Shown piece by piece: positions 43,679-56,211 of a DNA stretch of 64,000 nt. The stretch is from Pseudomonas fluorescens (lineage in GTDB: Bacteria; Pseudomonadota; Gammaproteobacteria; Pseudomonadales; Pseudomonadaceae). The stretch is taken from the NCBI RefSeq assembly GCF_001623525.1, contig NZ_CP015225.1, positions 310,001 through 374,000 of the forward strand, written 5' to 3'. The notes beneath the pieces are model-generated. The model had not been told where the DNA came from, did no database searches, and saw nothing but the letters and a program-made list of their open reading frames with translations. The translations under genes and the position numbers were made by a program. Every line of letters starts with the position of its first letter. The first letter of the stretch is position 1.

Positions 43679-44125
43679 CTAAAGAGAAGGACGGATCAGC
43701 GTCAGACTGTGGCAGTGGCCGGCCAGATAATCGTCGATGCAGCGGATGATCAGCTCGCTGCGCCAGCGGTCGCGTTGCTCCAGCAGTTCGTCGCGGCTTA
43801 GCCATTTGGCGCCGAGGATACCGTCATCCAGTTGATAGTCAGGGCGATGATTCAAGGCCTTGGCGGCGAAACAGACTCGCTGGTAGGTCACGCCGTTGCT
43901 GGGGGCGGTGTACAGATATATGCCCACCACGCTCGTGGGTTCGACGTCCCAGCCGGTTTCTTCCAGGGTTTCGCGCGCGGCGGCTTCGATCAGCGTTTCG
44001 TCGGGGTCCAGGTGGCCGGCGGGCTGGTTGAGCACCGCGCGTCCACCCTTGGATTCTTCCACCATCAGGAAGCGACCGTTGTCTTCGACGATGGTGGCGA
44101 CGGTGATGTGGGGTTGCCAGTTCAT
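43679..44125 (-). CDS. nudJ: Nudix hydrolase, NudJ-like phosphatase
   Basis: This 148-residue protein has a complete Nudix box GHLDPDETLIEAAARETLEE followed by TGW. Position next to mnmA and similarity point to NudJ, which in E. coli dephosphorylates thiamine-precursor (HMP-PP) and nucleoside tri- and diphosphates. AGGACTCCC precedes the ATG. It is probably the first gene of the nudJ-mnmA-hflD group. Confidence 0.92.
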   Translation of the reverse strand: MNWQPHITVATIVEDNGRFLMVEESKGGRAVLNQPAGHLDPDETLIEAAARETLEETGWDVEPTSVVGIYLYTAPSNGVTYQRVCFAAKALNHRPDYQLDDGILGAKWLSRDELLEQRDRWRSELIIRCIDDYLAGHCHSLTLIRPSL

Positions 44126-44159
44126 GGGAGTCCTTATCTTGAAATTGGAATGCAGGCCG

Positions 44160-44248
44160 CTGTGGGGCAGAGCTTGCTCGCAATAGCAACGGGTTGCTCG
44201 ATACTAAACGAATGATGAATCGCCGTCCCGAGCAAACTCCCATGCAGG
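44160..44248. repeat. Degraded REPIN-like remnant
   Basis: TGTGGGGCAGAGCTTGCTCGC on the left and GAGCAAACTCCCATGCAGG on the right resemble the two arms of the GTGGGAGC REPIN with several mismatches. It marks the border between the conserved nudJ group and the AT-rich orphan gene. Confidence 0.5.
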
Positions 44249-44324
44249 TGATTGAGTCCTCCTGTCAGTGGCTGGGATGTAAGTTCAATTGCCCTTCGGG
44301 GTTCTAAGCAAAGTATGCCTATCC

Positions 44325-45203
44325 TCACAGGGCGATGCATATTGCATTCGGATAGTATTTGTCGAGGTAAGGGAAGTCCCGTATGTCACAAAGTTTGCCT
44401 GCGCCTGTAAATGATTTTATTGTAATGGTCACCTGTTTTTTTGAAGTGTCGTGGTTGAATTCGATGACGGCAGTTGCGTCCGAAAACCCGTCTTCTATCG
44501 TCAGGTTCGTTACGCCAGGCGGATAGCTTTTGTCCGGTGTCAGGTAGAGGTCGGTAGACATCGTCCCTACGAGTTTGTCGATTTTGTGCATTTCTCCCGG
44601 TGGGTACTCTTGGTATACATCGCAGTCTGAAAGATAGAGCGTGACGTTACCTAAAGATGAAAATCTGTCCGTGGGGTTGATAACGACTTGTAAGACCTTT
44701 TCTTTCGGGGTAGTAAGCGCGGGGCTGGTTGAGGAATGTTTGATGACCTGGTCGTTGATTTGCACCTCGGGCCATTCGGCCTTATCTGTCTGTTGGTCGA
44801 ATTTTTTACCGGGTATGTGCATTTCGAGCTGAATTAACCCTGGAAAGTCCTCGAAGACAATAGAGGGGGCTCTGACGCTTGCGCCAGGTGAGTTGGTTGA
44901 GTAGATAACTTGATTTCCGAATTTGTTTAAATTGAATGTGTATGTGGCATCTGGGCTTGTAAAGGTTAGTTGTTGTGTGGTGGGGGTGTAGTTGTATATC
45001 TGTCCAAAGCGATTGGGGCGGATGTCTGTAGAGCAGCGTATGGCGTAACGGTCGGGAAATTCCTCTATTTTAGGGTATTCAAAAGGCTCGTCAGCGCCCT
45101 CTCTCCTAAATAGGGTGGGGGAGCCTCGCAGTTGTTGAAAGTCTAAATTTCCAATTGTGAAGGGTATTTGAGCGTTCATAATTGCTTGCGCAGTCTTTTT
45201 CAT
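44325..45203 (-). CDS. Uncharacterised 292-residue protein, AT-rich orphan
   Basis: A convincing gene (GAGGAAATACACC before the ATG), but the product is not recognised. It has no signal peptide or transmembrane helix and looks beta-rich, with alternating Thr/Ser/Tyr strands, several Pro and a C-terminal ICIAL end. The composition differs from its neighbours: the two 60-base stretches at 44881 and 44941 have 23 and 27 G+C, where the core genes here run well above 60 percent. It interrupts the conserved order between nudJ and idh, so recent acquisition is likely. A carbohydrate-binding or secreted-effector role is possible but unsupported. Confidence 0.7.
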   Translation of the reverse strand: MKKTAQAIMNAQIPFTIGNLDFQQLRGSPTLFRREGADEPFEYPKIEEFPDRYAIRCSTDIRPNRFGQIYNYTPTTQQLTFTSPDATYTFNLNKFGNQVIYSTNSPGASVRAPSIVFEDFPGLIQLEMHIPGKKFDQQTDKAEWPEVQINDQVIKHSSTSPALTTPKEKVLQVVINPTDRFSSLGNVTLYLSDCDVYQEYPPGEMHKIDKLVGTMSTDLYLTPDKSYPPGVTNLTIEDGFSDATAVIEFNHDTSKKQVTITIKSFTGAGKLCDIRDFPYLDKYYPNAICIAL

Positions 45204-45656
45204 GGTGTATTTCCTCAGTTTATGAGTCAGGTAGTGAGTTTATAAGTGCGTATTTTTCGCTGAAAACTCAAACTATCCAAAAGGGTTGCTATCGCTACGT
45301 AGCCGATTTCAGCAATCCGGTTTTCGCTCACTTGAGGTCGATACACCTGCTGGCAATCAGAATGACGCCTGATCTGACTCTCTCTCTCGTTCTCTTGCCG
45401 AGACATCTCGCATCCACGAAGGTTGAAAAGGTGTAGGGGTCACACCGGTCATTCAGCGCTCGCGGTTTACTTCATGCACCTTCAGTGAAGAGGGCGTACT
45501 TAGAACGATGCTTTTAAGGCTAGGCTGTCTGATTGTACTGTCAAGGTAAGCCTGGGCAGCCAATGGGGTGGGGCAAGATAGGTTGGGGAGCGCTTGGTAT
45601 GCCTGGAAACACAAACCCCGGCACAAGGCCGGGGTTCGTGGTGTTCCCTTACAACC
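45204..45656. other. Intergenic region between orphan gene and idh
   Basis: About 450 bases, partly AT-rich, with no supported gene. It contains the probable promoter of the leftward orphan gene and, at its right end, the idh terminator. Short open frames are without ribosome-binding sites. Confidence 0.5.
45614..45636 (-). terminator. Terminator-like hairpin after idh
   Basis: A 9-base stem AACCCCGGC / GCCGGGGTT with a 5-base loop lies about 20 bases beyond the idh stop. The following minus-strand bases are U-rich but interrupted (UUUGUGUUU). Confidence 0.75.
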
Positions 45657-48364
<2,708 letters not shown>

Positions 48365-49621
48365 ATGGGGTATCAAAAGATTCAGGTTCCAGCCGTCGGT
48401 GACAAAATCACCGTCAATGCAGACCATTCTCTTAATGTTCCCGACAACCCGATCATCCCCTTCATCGAAGGCGACGGCATTGGCGTCGATATCAGTCCGG
48501 TCATGATCAAGGTTGTGGACGCTGCGGTTCAGAAGGCCTATGGCGGCAAGCGCAAGATTTCCTGGATGGAAGTCTATGCCGGTGAGAAAGCGACTCAAGT
48601 CTACGACCAGGACACCTGGCTGCCCCAGGAAACCCTGGACGCGGTCAAGGATTACGTGGTTTCCATCAAGGGTCCGCTGACCACGCCGGTGGGTGGTGGT
48701 ATCCGTTCGCTGAACGTGGCCCTGCGCCAGCAGCTCGACCTGTACGTGTGCCTGCGTCCGGTGCGCTGGTTCGAAGGCGTGCCAAGCCCTGTCAAGAAGC
48801 CTGGCGACGTGGACATGACGATCTTCCGCGAGAACTCCGAGGACATCTACGCTGGCATCGAGTGGAAGGCCGGTTCGGCCGAAGCGACCAAGGTCATCAA
48901 GTTCCTGAAAGAAGAAATGGGTGTGACCAAGATCCGTTTCGACGAGGACTGCGGCATCGGCGTCAAGCCGGTTTCCAAGCAGGGCACCAAGCGCCTGGCC
49001 CGCAAGGCCTTGCAGTATGTTGTCGACAATGACCGCGACTCGCTGACCATCGTGCATAAAGGCAACATCATGAAGTTCACCGAAGGTGCCTTCAAGGAAT
49101 GGGCCTACGAAGTGGCGGCCGAGGAGTTTGGCGCGACCTTGCTCGACGGCGGGCCGTGGATGCAGTTCAAGAATCCGAAGACCGGCAAGAATGTCATCGT
49201 CAAGGACGCCATCGCCGATGCGATGTTGCAGCAGATCCTGCTGCGTCCGGCCGAATATGACGTAATTGCGACCCTGAACCTGAACGGTGACTACCTGTCC
49301 GACGCCCTGGCGGCGGAAGTGGGCGGTATCGGTATTGCGCCAGGCGCCAACCTGTCCGATACCGTGGCCATGTTCGAAGCCACCCACGGTACCGCGCCCA
49401 AGTATGCCGGAAAGGACCAGGTCAACCCGGGGTCGTTGATCCTGTCGGCGGAAATGATGCTGCGCCACATGGGTTGGACCGAAGCGGCCGACCTGATCAT
49501 CAAGGGCACCAATGGCGCGATTTCGGCCAAGACCGTGACCTATGACTTCGAACGTCTGATGGAGGGCGCCAAGCTGGTGTCGTCCTCGGGCTTCGGCGAT
49601 GCCCTGATCTCGCACATGTAA
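48365..49621 (+). CDS. icd: NADP-dependent isocitrate dehydrogenase, dimeric type
   Basis: This 418-residue TCA-cycle enzyme resembles E. coli Icd. The phosphorylatable serine targeted by the AceK kinase/phosphatase in E. coli corresponds to S115 in [12 protein letters not shown]. The decarboxylating-dehydrogenase signature [19 protein letters not shown] is present. The ATG at 48365 ([11 protein letters not shown]) is supported by GGAG upstream. It ends in a long hairpin shared with cspD. Phosphorylation would shift isocitrate to AceA, encoded about 11 kb away; aceK is not in the window. Confidence 0.97.
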   Translation: MGYQKIQVPAVGDKITVNADHSLNVPDNPIIPFIEGDGIGVDISPVMIKVVDAAVQKAYGGKRKISWMEVYAGEKATQVYDQDTWLPQETLDAVKDYVVSIKGPLTTPVGGGIRSLNVALRQQLDLYVCLRPVRWFEGVPSPVKKPGDVDMTIFRENSEDIYAGIEWKAGSAEATKVIKFLKEEMGVTKIRFDEDCGIGVKPVSKQGTKRLARKALQYVVDNDRDSLTIVHKGNIMKFTEGAFKEWAYEVAAEEFGATLLDGGPWMQFKNPKTGKNVIVKDAIADAMLQQILLRPAEYDVIATLNLNGDYLSDALAAEVGGIGIAPGANLSDTVAMFEATHGTAPKYAGKDQVNPGSLILSAEMMLRHMGWTEAADLIIKGTNGAISAKTVTYDFERLMEGAKLVSSSGFGDALISHM

Positions 49622-49641
49622 GCGGATCGGCGCTCAGCGCG

Positions 49642-49673
49642 AATGCCCGGCTCGGGTGATCGAGCCGGGCATT
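49642..49673. terminator. Bidirectional terminator between icd and cspD
   Basis: A 13-base perfect stem AATGCCCGGCTCG / CGAGCCGGGCATT with a 6-base loop lies between the convergent icd and cspD ends. The plus side has TTTTCATTT. Confidence 0.88.
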
Positions 49674-49698
49674 TTCATTTGTCCGGTACGGCGGCCGG

Positions 49699-49968
49699 TC
49701 AATGGGTCTCGGTGACCCGGACATGGACGGGGGCGGGCTTTTCTTCGGCGGTGACAACCTTGATGTTGACCGCGTGCAGGCCCTTGGGTCCCTGGATGAC
49801 GTCGAACGTCACAGGCTGTCCGGCCTTCAGGGTTTTATAGCCTTCCATGTTGATGGCCGAGTAATGGGCGAAAAGGTCTTCATCATCCCTGCCGGCCGCG
49901 ATAATGAAACCGTAGCCCTTGGCATTGTTGAACCATTTCACCTTGCCATTCATCTTGACGACCGACAT
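49699..49968 (-). CDS. cspD: Cold-shock domain protein CspD-like
   Basis: This 89-residue OB-fold protein has the RNP1-type KGYGFI and RNP2-type DLFAHYSAI nucleic-acid-binding motifs. The tail is longer than in CspA and ends in a charged segment. Location next to clpS-clpA identifies it as CspD, which in E. coli inhibits replication in stationary phase. The ATG at 49968 starts MSVVKMNGKVKWF. The insertion AAGRDDED after the RNP1 motif differs slightly from the common NEDGKTDED version. Confidence 0.92.
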   Translation of the reverse strand: MSVVKMNGKVKWFNNAKGYGFIIAAGRDDEDLFAHYSAINMEGYKTLKAGQPVTFDVIQGPKGLHAVNIKVVTAEEKPAPVHVRVTETH

Positions 49969-50194
49969 AACCCATTTCCCTCTGCAACGCACTCCATCAC
50001 TGGAGTATCATCCAGTCCATCCGCAGGCTAATCTTGAAGTAAGGATAGATTCCACGGACCTTTTTAACCCACGATGGGCTCTATTGGTTGTAACACCGTT
50101 TTGCCGATAGTCAAGGTGGCCGGGTGGTCGTGGTTGAAATCGCCCACAAGCGCCCCCATCACTGTATTCGCCAACTAAACGAACCTTTCTTTCC

Positions 50195-50557
50195 ATGCAT
50201 GCAGTCAGCCAGATTCGACTAACATTCAATCAGGATCGCCCGGATCTACACGACGACGATTCCGCAGGCATTGCTGTTCAGGAGGCAAAGCCTGCATTAC
50301 AGGCGCCACCGATGTACAAGGTGGTTTTGTTCAACGATGACTACACACCGATGGATTTCGTCGTCGAAGTGCTCGAGGTGTTTTTTAACCTGAATCGCGA
50401 GCTGGCGACCAAGGTCATGCTGGCCGTCCATACAGAGGGACGGGCAGTATGTGGAGTGTTTACCCGCGACATCGCCGAGACGAAGGCCATGCAGGTCAAC
50501 CAATACGCCCGGGAAAGCCAGCATCCGCTACTCTGTGAAATCGAGAAGGACGGTTAA
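50195..50557 (+). CDS. clpS: ATP-dependent Clp protease adaptor ClpS
   Basis: This 120-residue adaptor has the core [20 protein letters not shown] and [19 protein letters not shown] segments. The NDD-Met pocket binds N-terminal Leu, Phe, Tyr or Trp of N-degron substrates and hands them to ClpA. About 40 N-terminal residues form the flexible extension needed for delivery. It is 29 bases upstream of clpA, so the two are co-expressed. Confidence 0.96.
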   Translation: MHAVSQIRLTFNQDRPDLHDDDSAGIAVQEAKPALQAPPMYKVVLFNDDYTPMDFVVEVLEVFFNLNRELATKVMLAVHTEGRAVCGVFTRDIAETKAMQVNQYARESQHPLLCEIEKDG

Positions 50558-50586
50558 CGCCGACCACTTGGGTATGAGGTGAAGCT

Positions 50587-52857
50587 ATGTTAAACCGCGA
50601 GCTCGAAGTCACCCTCAATCTTGCCTTCAAGGAGGCTCGTTCGAAGCGTCATGAATTCATGACCGTCGAACACCTGCTGCTGGCCCTATTGGATAACGAG
50701 GCTGCCGCCACCGTTTTGCGTGCCTGCGGCGCGAACCTCGATAAACTCAAGCATGATCTGCAGGAGTTCATCGACTCCACCACGCCACTGATCCCCGTTC
50801 ATGACGAGGATCGCGAAACCCAGCCAACCCTGGGCTTCCAGCGTGTCCTGCAGCGTGCTGTCTTCCATGTACAGAGCTCGGGCAAGCGTGAAGTCACCGG
50901 CGCCAACGTGCTGGTTGCCATCTTCAGCGAGCAGGAAAGCCAGGCGGTGTTCCTGCTCAAGCAGCAGAGCGTTGCGCGTATCGATGTCGTCAACTACATC
51001 GCCCATGGCATCTCCAAGGTGCCGGGGCATGGCGATCATTCCGAGGGTGAGCAGGATATGCAGGACGACGAGGGCGGTGAGTCTTCTTCTTCAGGCAACC
51101 CATTGGATGCCTATGCCAGCAACCTGAACGAACTGGCACGCCAGGGGCGCATTGACCCGCTGGTCGGGCGCGAAGCGGAAGTCGAGCGTGTTGCCCAGAT
51201 CCTGGCTCGGCGTCGCAAGAACAACCCATTGCTGGTGGGCGAGGCGGGCGTGGGCAAGACCGCCATCGCCGAAGGCCTGGCCAAGCGCATCGTTGACGAC
51301 CAGGTGCCGGACCTGCTGGCCAACAGCGTGGTGTATTCCCTCGACCTGGGTGCCTTGCTGGCCGGTACCAAGTACCGCGGTGACTTCGAGAAACGCTTCA
51401 AGGCGTTGCTCGGCGAGTTGAAAAAACGTCCGCAAGCGATCCTGTTCATCGACGAAATCCACACCATTATTGGTGCCGGGGCGGCGTCGGGTGGGGTCAT
51501 GGATGCGTCGAACCTGCTCAAGCCATTGCTGTCGTCGGGTGATATTCGTTGCATCGGCTCGACCACGTTCCAGGAATTTCGCGGGATCTTCGAGAAAGAC
51601 CGTGCCCTGGCCCGGCGTTTCCAGAAGGTCGATGTGTCGGAGCCTTCGGTGGAGGACACCATTGGTATCCTGCGCGGCCTGAAAGGGCGTTTCGAGCTGC
51701 ACCACAACATCGAATACAGCGATGAAGCCCTGCGCGCGGCGGCTGAGCTGGCCTCGCGTTACATCAACGACCGGCACATGCCGGACAAGGCCATCGACGT
51801 CATCGACGAGGCGGGTGCCTACCAGCGCCTGCAACCGTTGGAGAAGCGCGTCAAGCGCATCGAAGTGCCTCAGGTCGAGGACATCGTGGCAAAAATCGCG
51901 CGTATTCCGCCTAAGCACGTCACCAGTTCCGACAAGGAGTTGCTGCGTAACCTGGAGCGTGACCTGAAGCTGACGGTGTTCGGCCAGGATGCGGCCATCG
52001 ACTCGCTGTCGACCGCCATCAAGCTGTCCCGCGCCGGTCTCAAATCGCCGGACAAGCCCGTGGGTTCGTTCCTGTTCGCCGGTCCTACCGGCGTCGGCAA
52101 GACCGAGGCCGCGCGGCAACTGGCCAAGGCAATGGGTATCGAGCTGGTTCGCTTCGACATGTCCGAGTACATGGAGCGCCACACCGTATCGCGTCTGATC
52201 GGTGCGCCTCCAGGCTATGTCGGTTTCGACCAGGGCGGCCTGCTGACCGAAGCCATCACCAAGCAGCCACACTGCGTATTGTTGCTCGACGAAATCGAGA
52301 AGGCGCATCCGGAAGTCTTCAACCTGCTCCTGCAGGTCATGGACCACGGCACGCTGACCGATAACAACGGGCGCAAGGCGGACTTCCGCAACGTGATCAT
52401 CATCATGACCACGAACGCCGGTGCCGAAACTGCGGCTCGCGCTTCGATCGGTTTCACCCATCAGGACCACTCGTCCGATGCGATGGAAGTGATCAAGAAG
52501 AGCTTCACGCCTGAATTCCGCAACCGCCTGGATACCATTATCCAGTTTGGTCGCCTCAGCCATGAAGTCATCAAGAGCGTGGTGGACAAGTTCCTTACCG
52601 AACTTCAGGCGCAGCTCGAAGACAAGCGTGTCTTGTTGGAAGTCACCGATGCGGCCCGCAGTTGGCTGGCAGAAGGTGGTTACGATGTGACGATGGGCGC
52701 GCGGCCGATGGCTCGCTTGATCCAGGACAAGATCAAGCGTCCGCTGGCCGAGGAAATCCTCTTTGGCGAACTGGCCGAGCATGGCGGTGTGGTGCACATC
52801 GACATCAAGGACGGCGAACTGACCTTCGACTTCGAAACCACGGCCGAAATGGCCTGA
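50587..52857 (+). CDS. clpA: ATP-dependent Clp protease ATP-binding subunit ClpA
   Basis: This 756-residue Hsp100 unfoldase feeds ClpP. The N-domain (about 1-145) binds ClpS. AAA module 1 has Walker A GEAGVGKTAIAEG near 218; AAA module 2 has Walker A GPTGVGKTEAAR near 499 and Walker B LLDEIEKAHPE. It recognises ClpS-bound N-degron and some untagged substrates. clpP is not in the window. GAGGTGAAGCT precedes the ATG. A terminator follows. Confidence 0.97.
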   Translation: MLNRELEVTLNLAFKEARSKRHEFMTVEHLLLALLDNEAAATVLRACGANLDKLKHDLQEFIDSTTPLIPVHDEDRETQPTLGFQRVLQRAVFHVQSSGKREVTGANVLVAIFSEQESQAVFLLKQQSVARIDVVNYIAHGISKVPGHGDHSEGEQDMQDDEGGESSSSGNPLDAYASNLNELARQGRIDPLVGREAEVERVAQILARRRKNNPLLVGEAGVGKTAIAEGLAKRIVDDQVPDLLANSVVYSLDLGALLAGTKYRGDFEKRFKALLGELKKRPQAILFIDEIHTIIGAGAASGGVMDASNLLKPLLSSGDIRCIGSTTFQEFRGIFEKDRALARRFQKVDVSEPSVEDTIGILRGLKGRFELHHNIEYSDEALRAAAELASRYINDRHMPDKAIDVIDEAGAYQRLQPLEKRVKRIEVPQVEDIVAKIARIPPKHVTSSDKELLRNLERDLKLTVFGQDAAIDSLSTAIKLSRAGLKSPDKPVGSFLFAGPTGVGKTEAARQLAKAMGIELVRFDMSEYMERHTVSRLIGAPPGYVGFDQGGLLTEAITKQPHCVLLLDEIEKAHPEVFNLLLQVMDHGTLTDNNGRKADFRNVIIIMTTNAGAETAARASIGFTHQDHSSDAMEVIKKSFTPEFRNRLDTIIQFGRLSHEVIKSVVDKFLTELQAQLEDKRVLLEVTDAARSWLAEGGYDVTMGARPMARLIQDKIKRPLAEEILFGELAEHGGVVHIDIKDGELTFDFETTAEMA

Positions 52858-52876
52858 TCGACCCGCAACAAAGCAA

Positions 52877-52899
52877 AAGGCGCCGAAAGGCGCCTTTTT
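52877..52899 (+). terminator. Rho-independent terminator of clpS-clpA
   Basis: An 8-base stem AAGGCGCC / GGCGCCTT with a GAAA tetraloop is followed by TTT. It is 20 bases after the clpA stop. Confidence 0.9.
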
Positions 52900-52910
52900 G
52901 CTGTGTATGG

Positions 52911-53018
52911 GATCGTTCCCACGCTCTGCGTGGGAATGCCTCAACGGACGCTCCGCGTTCGGCTTTTGGGACGCAGAGCGTCCCTGGCTGCATTCCCGCG
53001 CAGAGCGTGGGAATGATC
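52911..53018. repeat. REPIN, CGTTCCCACGC family
   Basis: Inverted arms of about 29 bases (52911-52939 and 52990-53018) with core GTTCCCACGCTCTGCGTGGG enclose about 50 bases, which are themselves partly palindromic. It lies between the clpA terminator and the infA terminator. A sibling lies at 63806-63916. Confidence 0.85.
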
Positions 53019-53036
53019 CGCGTTGCGCGCAAACAA

Positions 53037-53062
53037 AAACGCCCGGCATCAGCCGGGCGTTT
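53037..53062. terminator. Bidirectional terminator downstream of infA
   Basis: An 11-base stem AAACGCCCGGC / GCCGGGCGTTT with a 4-base loop lies 12 bases beyond the infA stop. A-rich and T-rich flanks give U-runs on both strands. Confidence 0.88.
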
Positions 53063-53074
53063 TGTATTGACTTG

Positions 53075-53293
53075 TTAGCGAGCGCGGTAAGTGATGCGCC
53101 CTTTGCTCAAGTCATAGGGCGTCAGCTCGACGCGCACTTTGTCACCGGTAAGAATACGAATGTAGTTCTTGCGCATCTTGCCGGAGATATGCGCGGTTAC
53201 GACGTGCCCATTTTCCAACTCCACACGAAACATGGTGTTGGGCAGGGTGTCGACGACAGTGCCTTCCATTTCGAAGCTGTCTTCTTTCGACAT
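53075..53293 (-). CDS. infA: Translation initiation factor IF-1
   Basis: This 72-residue OB-fold factor starts [19 protein letters not shown] and ends [12 protein letters not shown], as in all bacterial IF-1 proteins. It binds the ribosomal A site during initiation. The ATG at 53293 gives the invariant family length. It lies between bpt and the clpA block, the usual Pseudomonas location. Confidence 0.97.
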
Positions 53294-53416
53294 GCAGTAA
53301 AGCCCTCGGTATCCAGTGAATGGCCCGGTGCAACTGCGCCAGGCAAAAGCGGCGTGCATTGTGCCCGAAAAAGGGGGGGCAAGCCAAGGGGTTCTAGCTT
53401 TATAAGCCGAAGGGGT

Positions 53417-54124
53417 TTAACTCAGGACAACCCACCGCTGGTTAATCAGCAGTTCAATGGGGCGATATTGGGTCTTGTAGTTCATTTTCTTGCAGTTCTT
53501 GATCCAGTAGCCCAGGTACACCGCTTCCAGGCCCAGGCGCCGGGCTTCGTTGATTTGCCAGAGGATGGCAAACCGTCCCAGGCTGCGCCGTTCTTCGTCC
53601 GGCTCGTAGAAGGTGTACACCGCCGAAAGTCCATTGGGCAGCAGGTCCGTGACGGCGATGGCGACCAGGCGCCCGTCCAGTCGGAACTCGTAGAAGCGGG
53701 AAAACGGCAGGTCGCGCACCAGGAAGGTCGAGAACTGATCCCGACTGGGTGGGTACATGTCGCCATCGGCATGGCGTTGTTCAATGTAGCGCTGGTACAG
53801 GTCGAAATATTCTTCGGTGAACTGCGGCTTGGCCGGGCGGACCTGAAGATCGGCGTTGCGCTTGAAAATGCGTTTCTGCTGACGGTTGGGCAAAAATTGC
53901 GTCACAGGGATGCGCGCCGGGACGCAGGCGTTGCAATGCTGGCAATGGGGCCGGTAGAGGTGGTCGCCGCTACGACGAAAGCCCATTTCCGACAGGTCTG
54001 CGTAGACATGCACATCCATGGGCTGGCTGGGGTCGAGGAACAGCGTCGTGGCCTGCTCCTCCGGCAGATAACTGCAAGAGTGGGGCTGAGTGGCATAGAA
54101 CTTCAAGCGCGCCAACTCGGTCAT
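53417..54124 (-). CDS. bpt: Aspartate/glutamate leucyltransferase (Bpt/Ate family)
   Basis: This 235-residue aminoacyl-tRNA-protein transferase has the N-terminal Cys-rich ATE motif ([27 protein letters not shown]) and the GNAT-like C-terminal [22 protein letters not shown]. Bacterial Bpt moves Leu from Leu-tRNA to N-terminal Asp or Glu, making them ClpS substrates; older annotation calls it arginyltransferase. The ATG at 54124 has GAGGG upstream. It follows aat by 57 bases on the same strand. Confidence 0.94.
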   Translation of the reverse strand: MTELARLKFYATQPHSCSYLPEEQATTLFLDPSQPMDVHVYADLSEMGFRRSGDHLYRPHCQHCNACVPARIPVTQFLPNRQQKRIFKRNADLQVRPAKPQFTEEYFDLYQRYIEQRHADGDMYPPSRDQFSTFLVRDLPFSRFYEFRLDGRLVAIAVTDLLPNGLSAVYTFYEPDEERRSLGRFAILWQINEARRLGLEAVYLGYWIKNCKKMNYKTQYRPIELLINQRWVVLS

Positions 54125-54181
54125 GATCAACCCTCGGATAAGCTTTTAGATTTAAGTGTAAGCCACGCGCGCGAATGTCGC

Positions 54182-54862
54182 TCAGCAAACCCAGGTTGCG
54201 TGGTTGGGTTGATCCAGATGGGCCTTGAGATAGCCAGCAAACTCAGTCCGTGGAATCGAGCGGGCGCCCAGGCTGTGCAGATGCTCGGTGGGCATCTGGC
54301 AGTCGATCAGCACGAAACCGGCGGCCTTGAGGTGTTGGACCAGCCTCGCGAAGCCGAATTTCGACGCATTGTCGGCTCGGCTGAACATCGACTCGCCAAA
54401 AAACAGCTGGCCCATGGCTAAGCCATACAGGCCGCCCACCAGCGCCCCTTGGTCCCACACTTCCACCGAATGGGCGAAACCGCGTCGGTGCAGTTCCAGA
54501 TAGGCGGTTTGCATGGCGTCGGTGATCCAGGTGCCCTCGGCATACTCCCGCGGCGCCGCGCAGGCCTGGATGACTGCGGCAAAATCCCGATCGAACGTCA
54601 CTTCATAGCGCTGCTTGCGCAGCAGTTTGCCCAGGCTGCGGGAAATGTGCAGTTCGTCGGGAAACAGCACCGTGCGCGGGTCTGGCGACCACCAGAGGAT
54701 CGGCTGCCCCTCGGAAAACCATGGGAAGCAACCATGGCGATACGCCTGGACCAACCTGTCGGCGGATAGGTCGCCACCGGCGGCCAATAACCCGTTGGGG
54801 TCGCGCATGGCTTTTGCCAGGGGCGGGAACTCGAAGCTGTTGCGTTGTAACCAGGTCAGCAT
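54182..54862 (-). CDS. aat: Leucyl/phenylalanyl-tRNA-protein transferase
   Basis: This 226-residue enzyme moves Leu or Phe from tRNA to N-terminal Lys or Arg of proteins. Family motifs are [43 protein letters not shown] and [16 protein letters not shown]. It creates ClpS-recognised N-degrons together with Bpt. It is upstream of bpt and downstream of trxB on the minus strand. Confidence 0.96.
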   Translation of the reverse strand: MLTWLQRNSFEFPPLAKAMRDPNGLLAAGGDLSADRLVQAYRHGCFPWFSEGQPILWWSPDPRTVLFPDELHISRSLGKLLRKQRYEVTFDRDFAAVIQACAAPREYAEGTWITDAMQTAYLELHRRGFAHSVEVWDQGALVGGLYGLAMGQLFFGESMFSRADNASKFGFARLVQHLKAAGFVLIDCQMPTEHLHSLGARSIPRTEFAGYLKAHLDQPNHATWVC

Positions 54863-54943
54863 TGGTATCCGGCTTAGTAGAAGGGGAGGGCGGCTGGTGG
54901 CGGGCTTCGCCCATCCGCGAGCGCCCGCCTGGAAGGTTAACCG

Positions 54944-56211
<1,268 letters not shown>

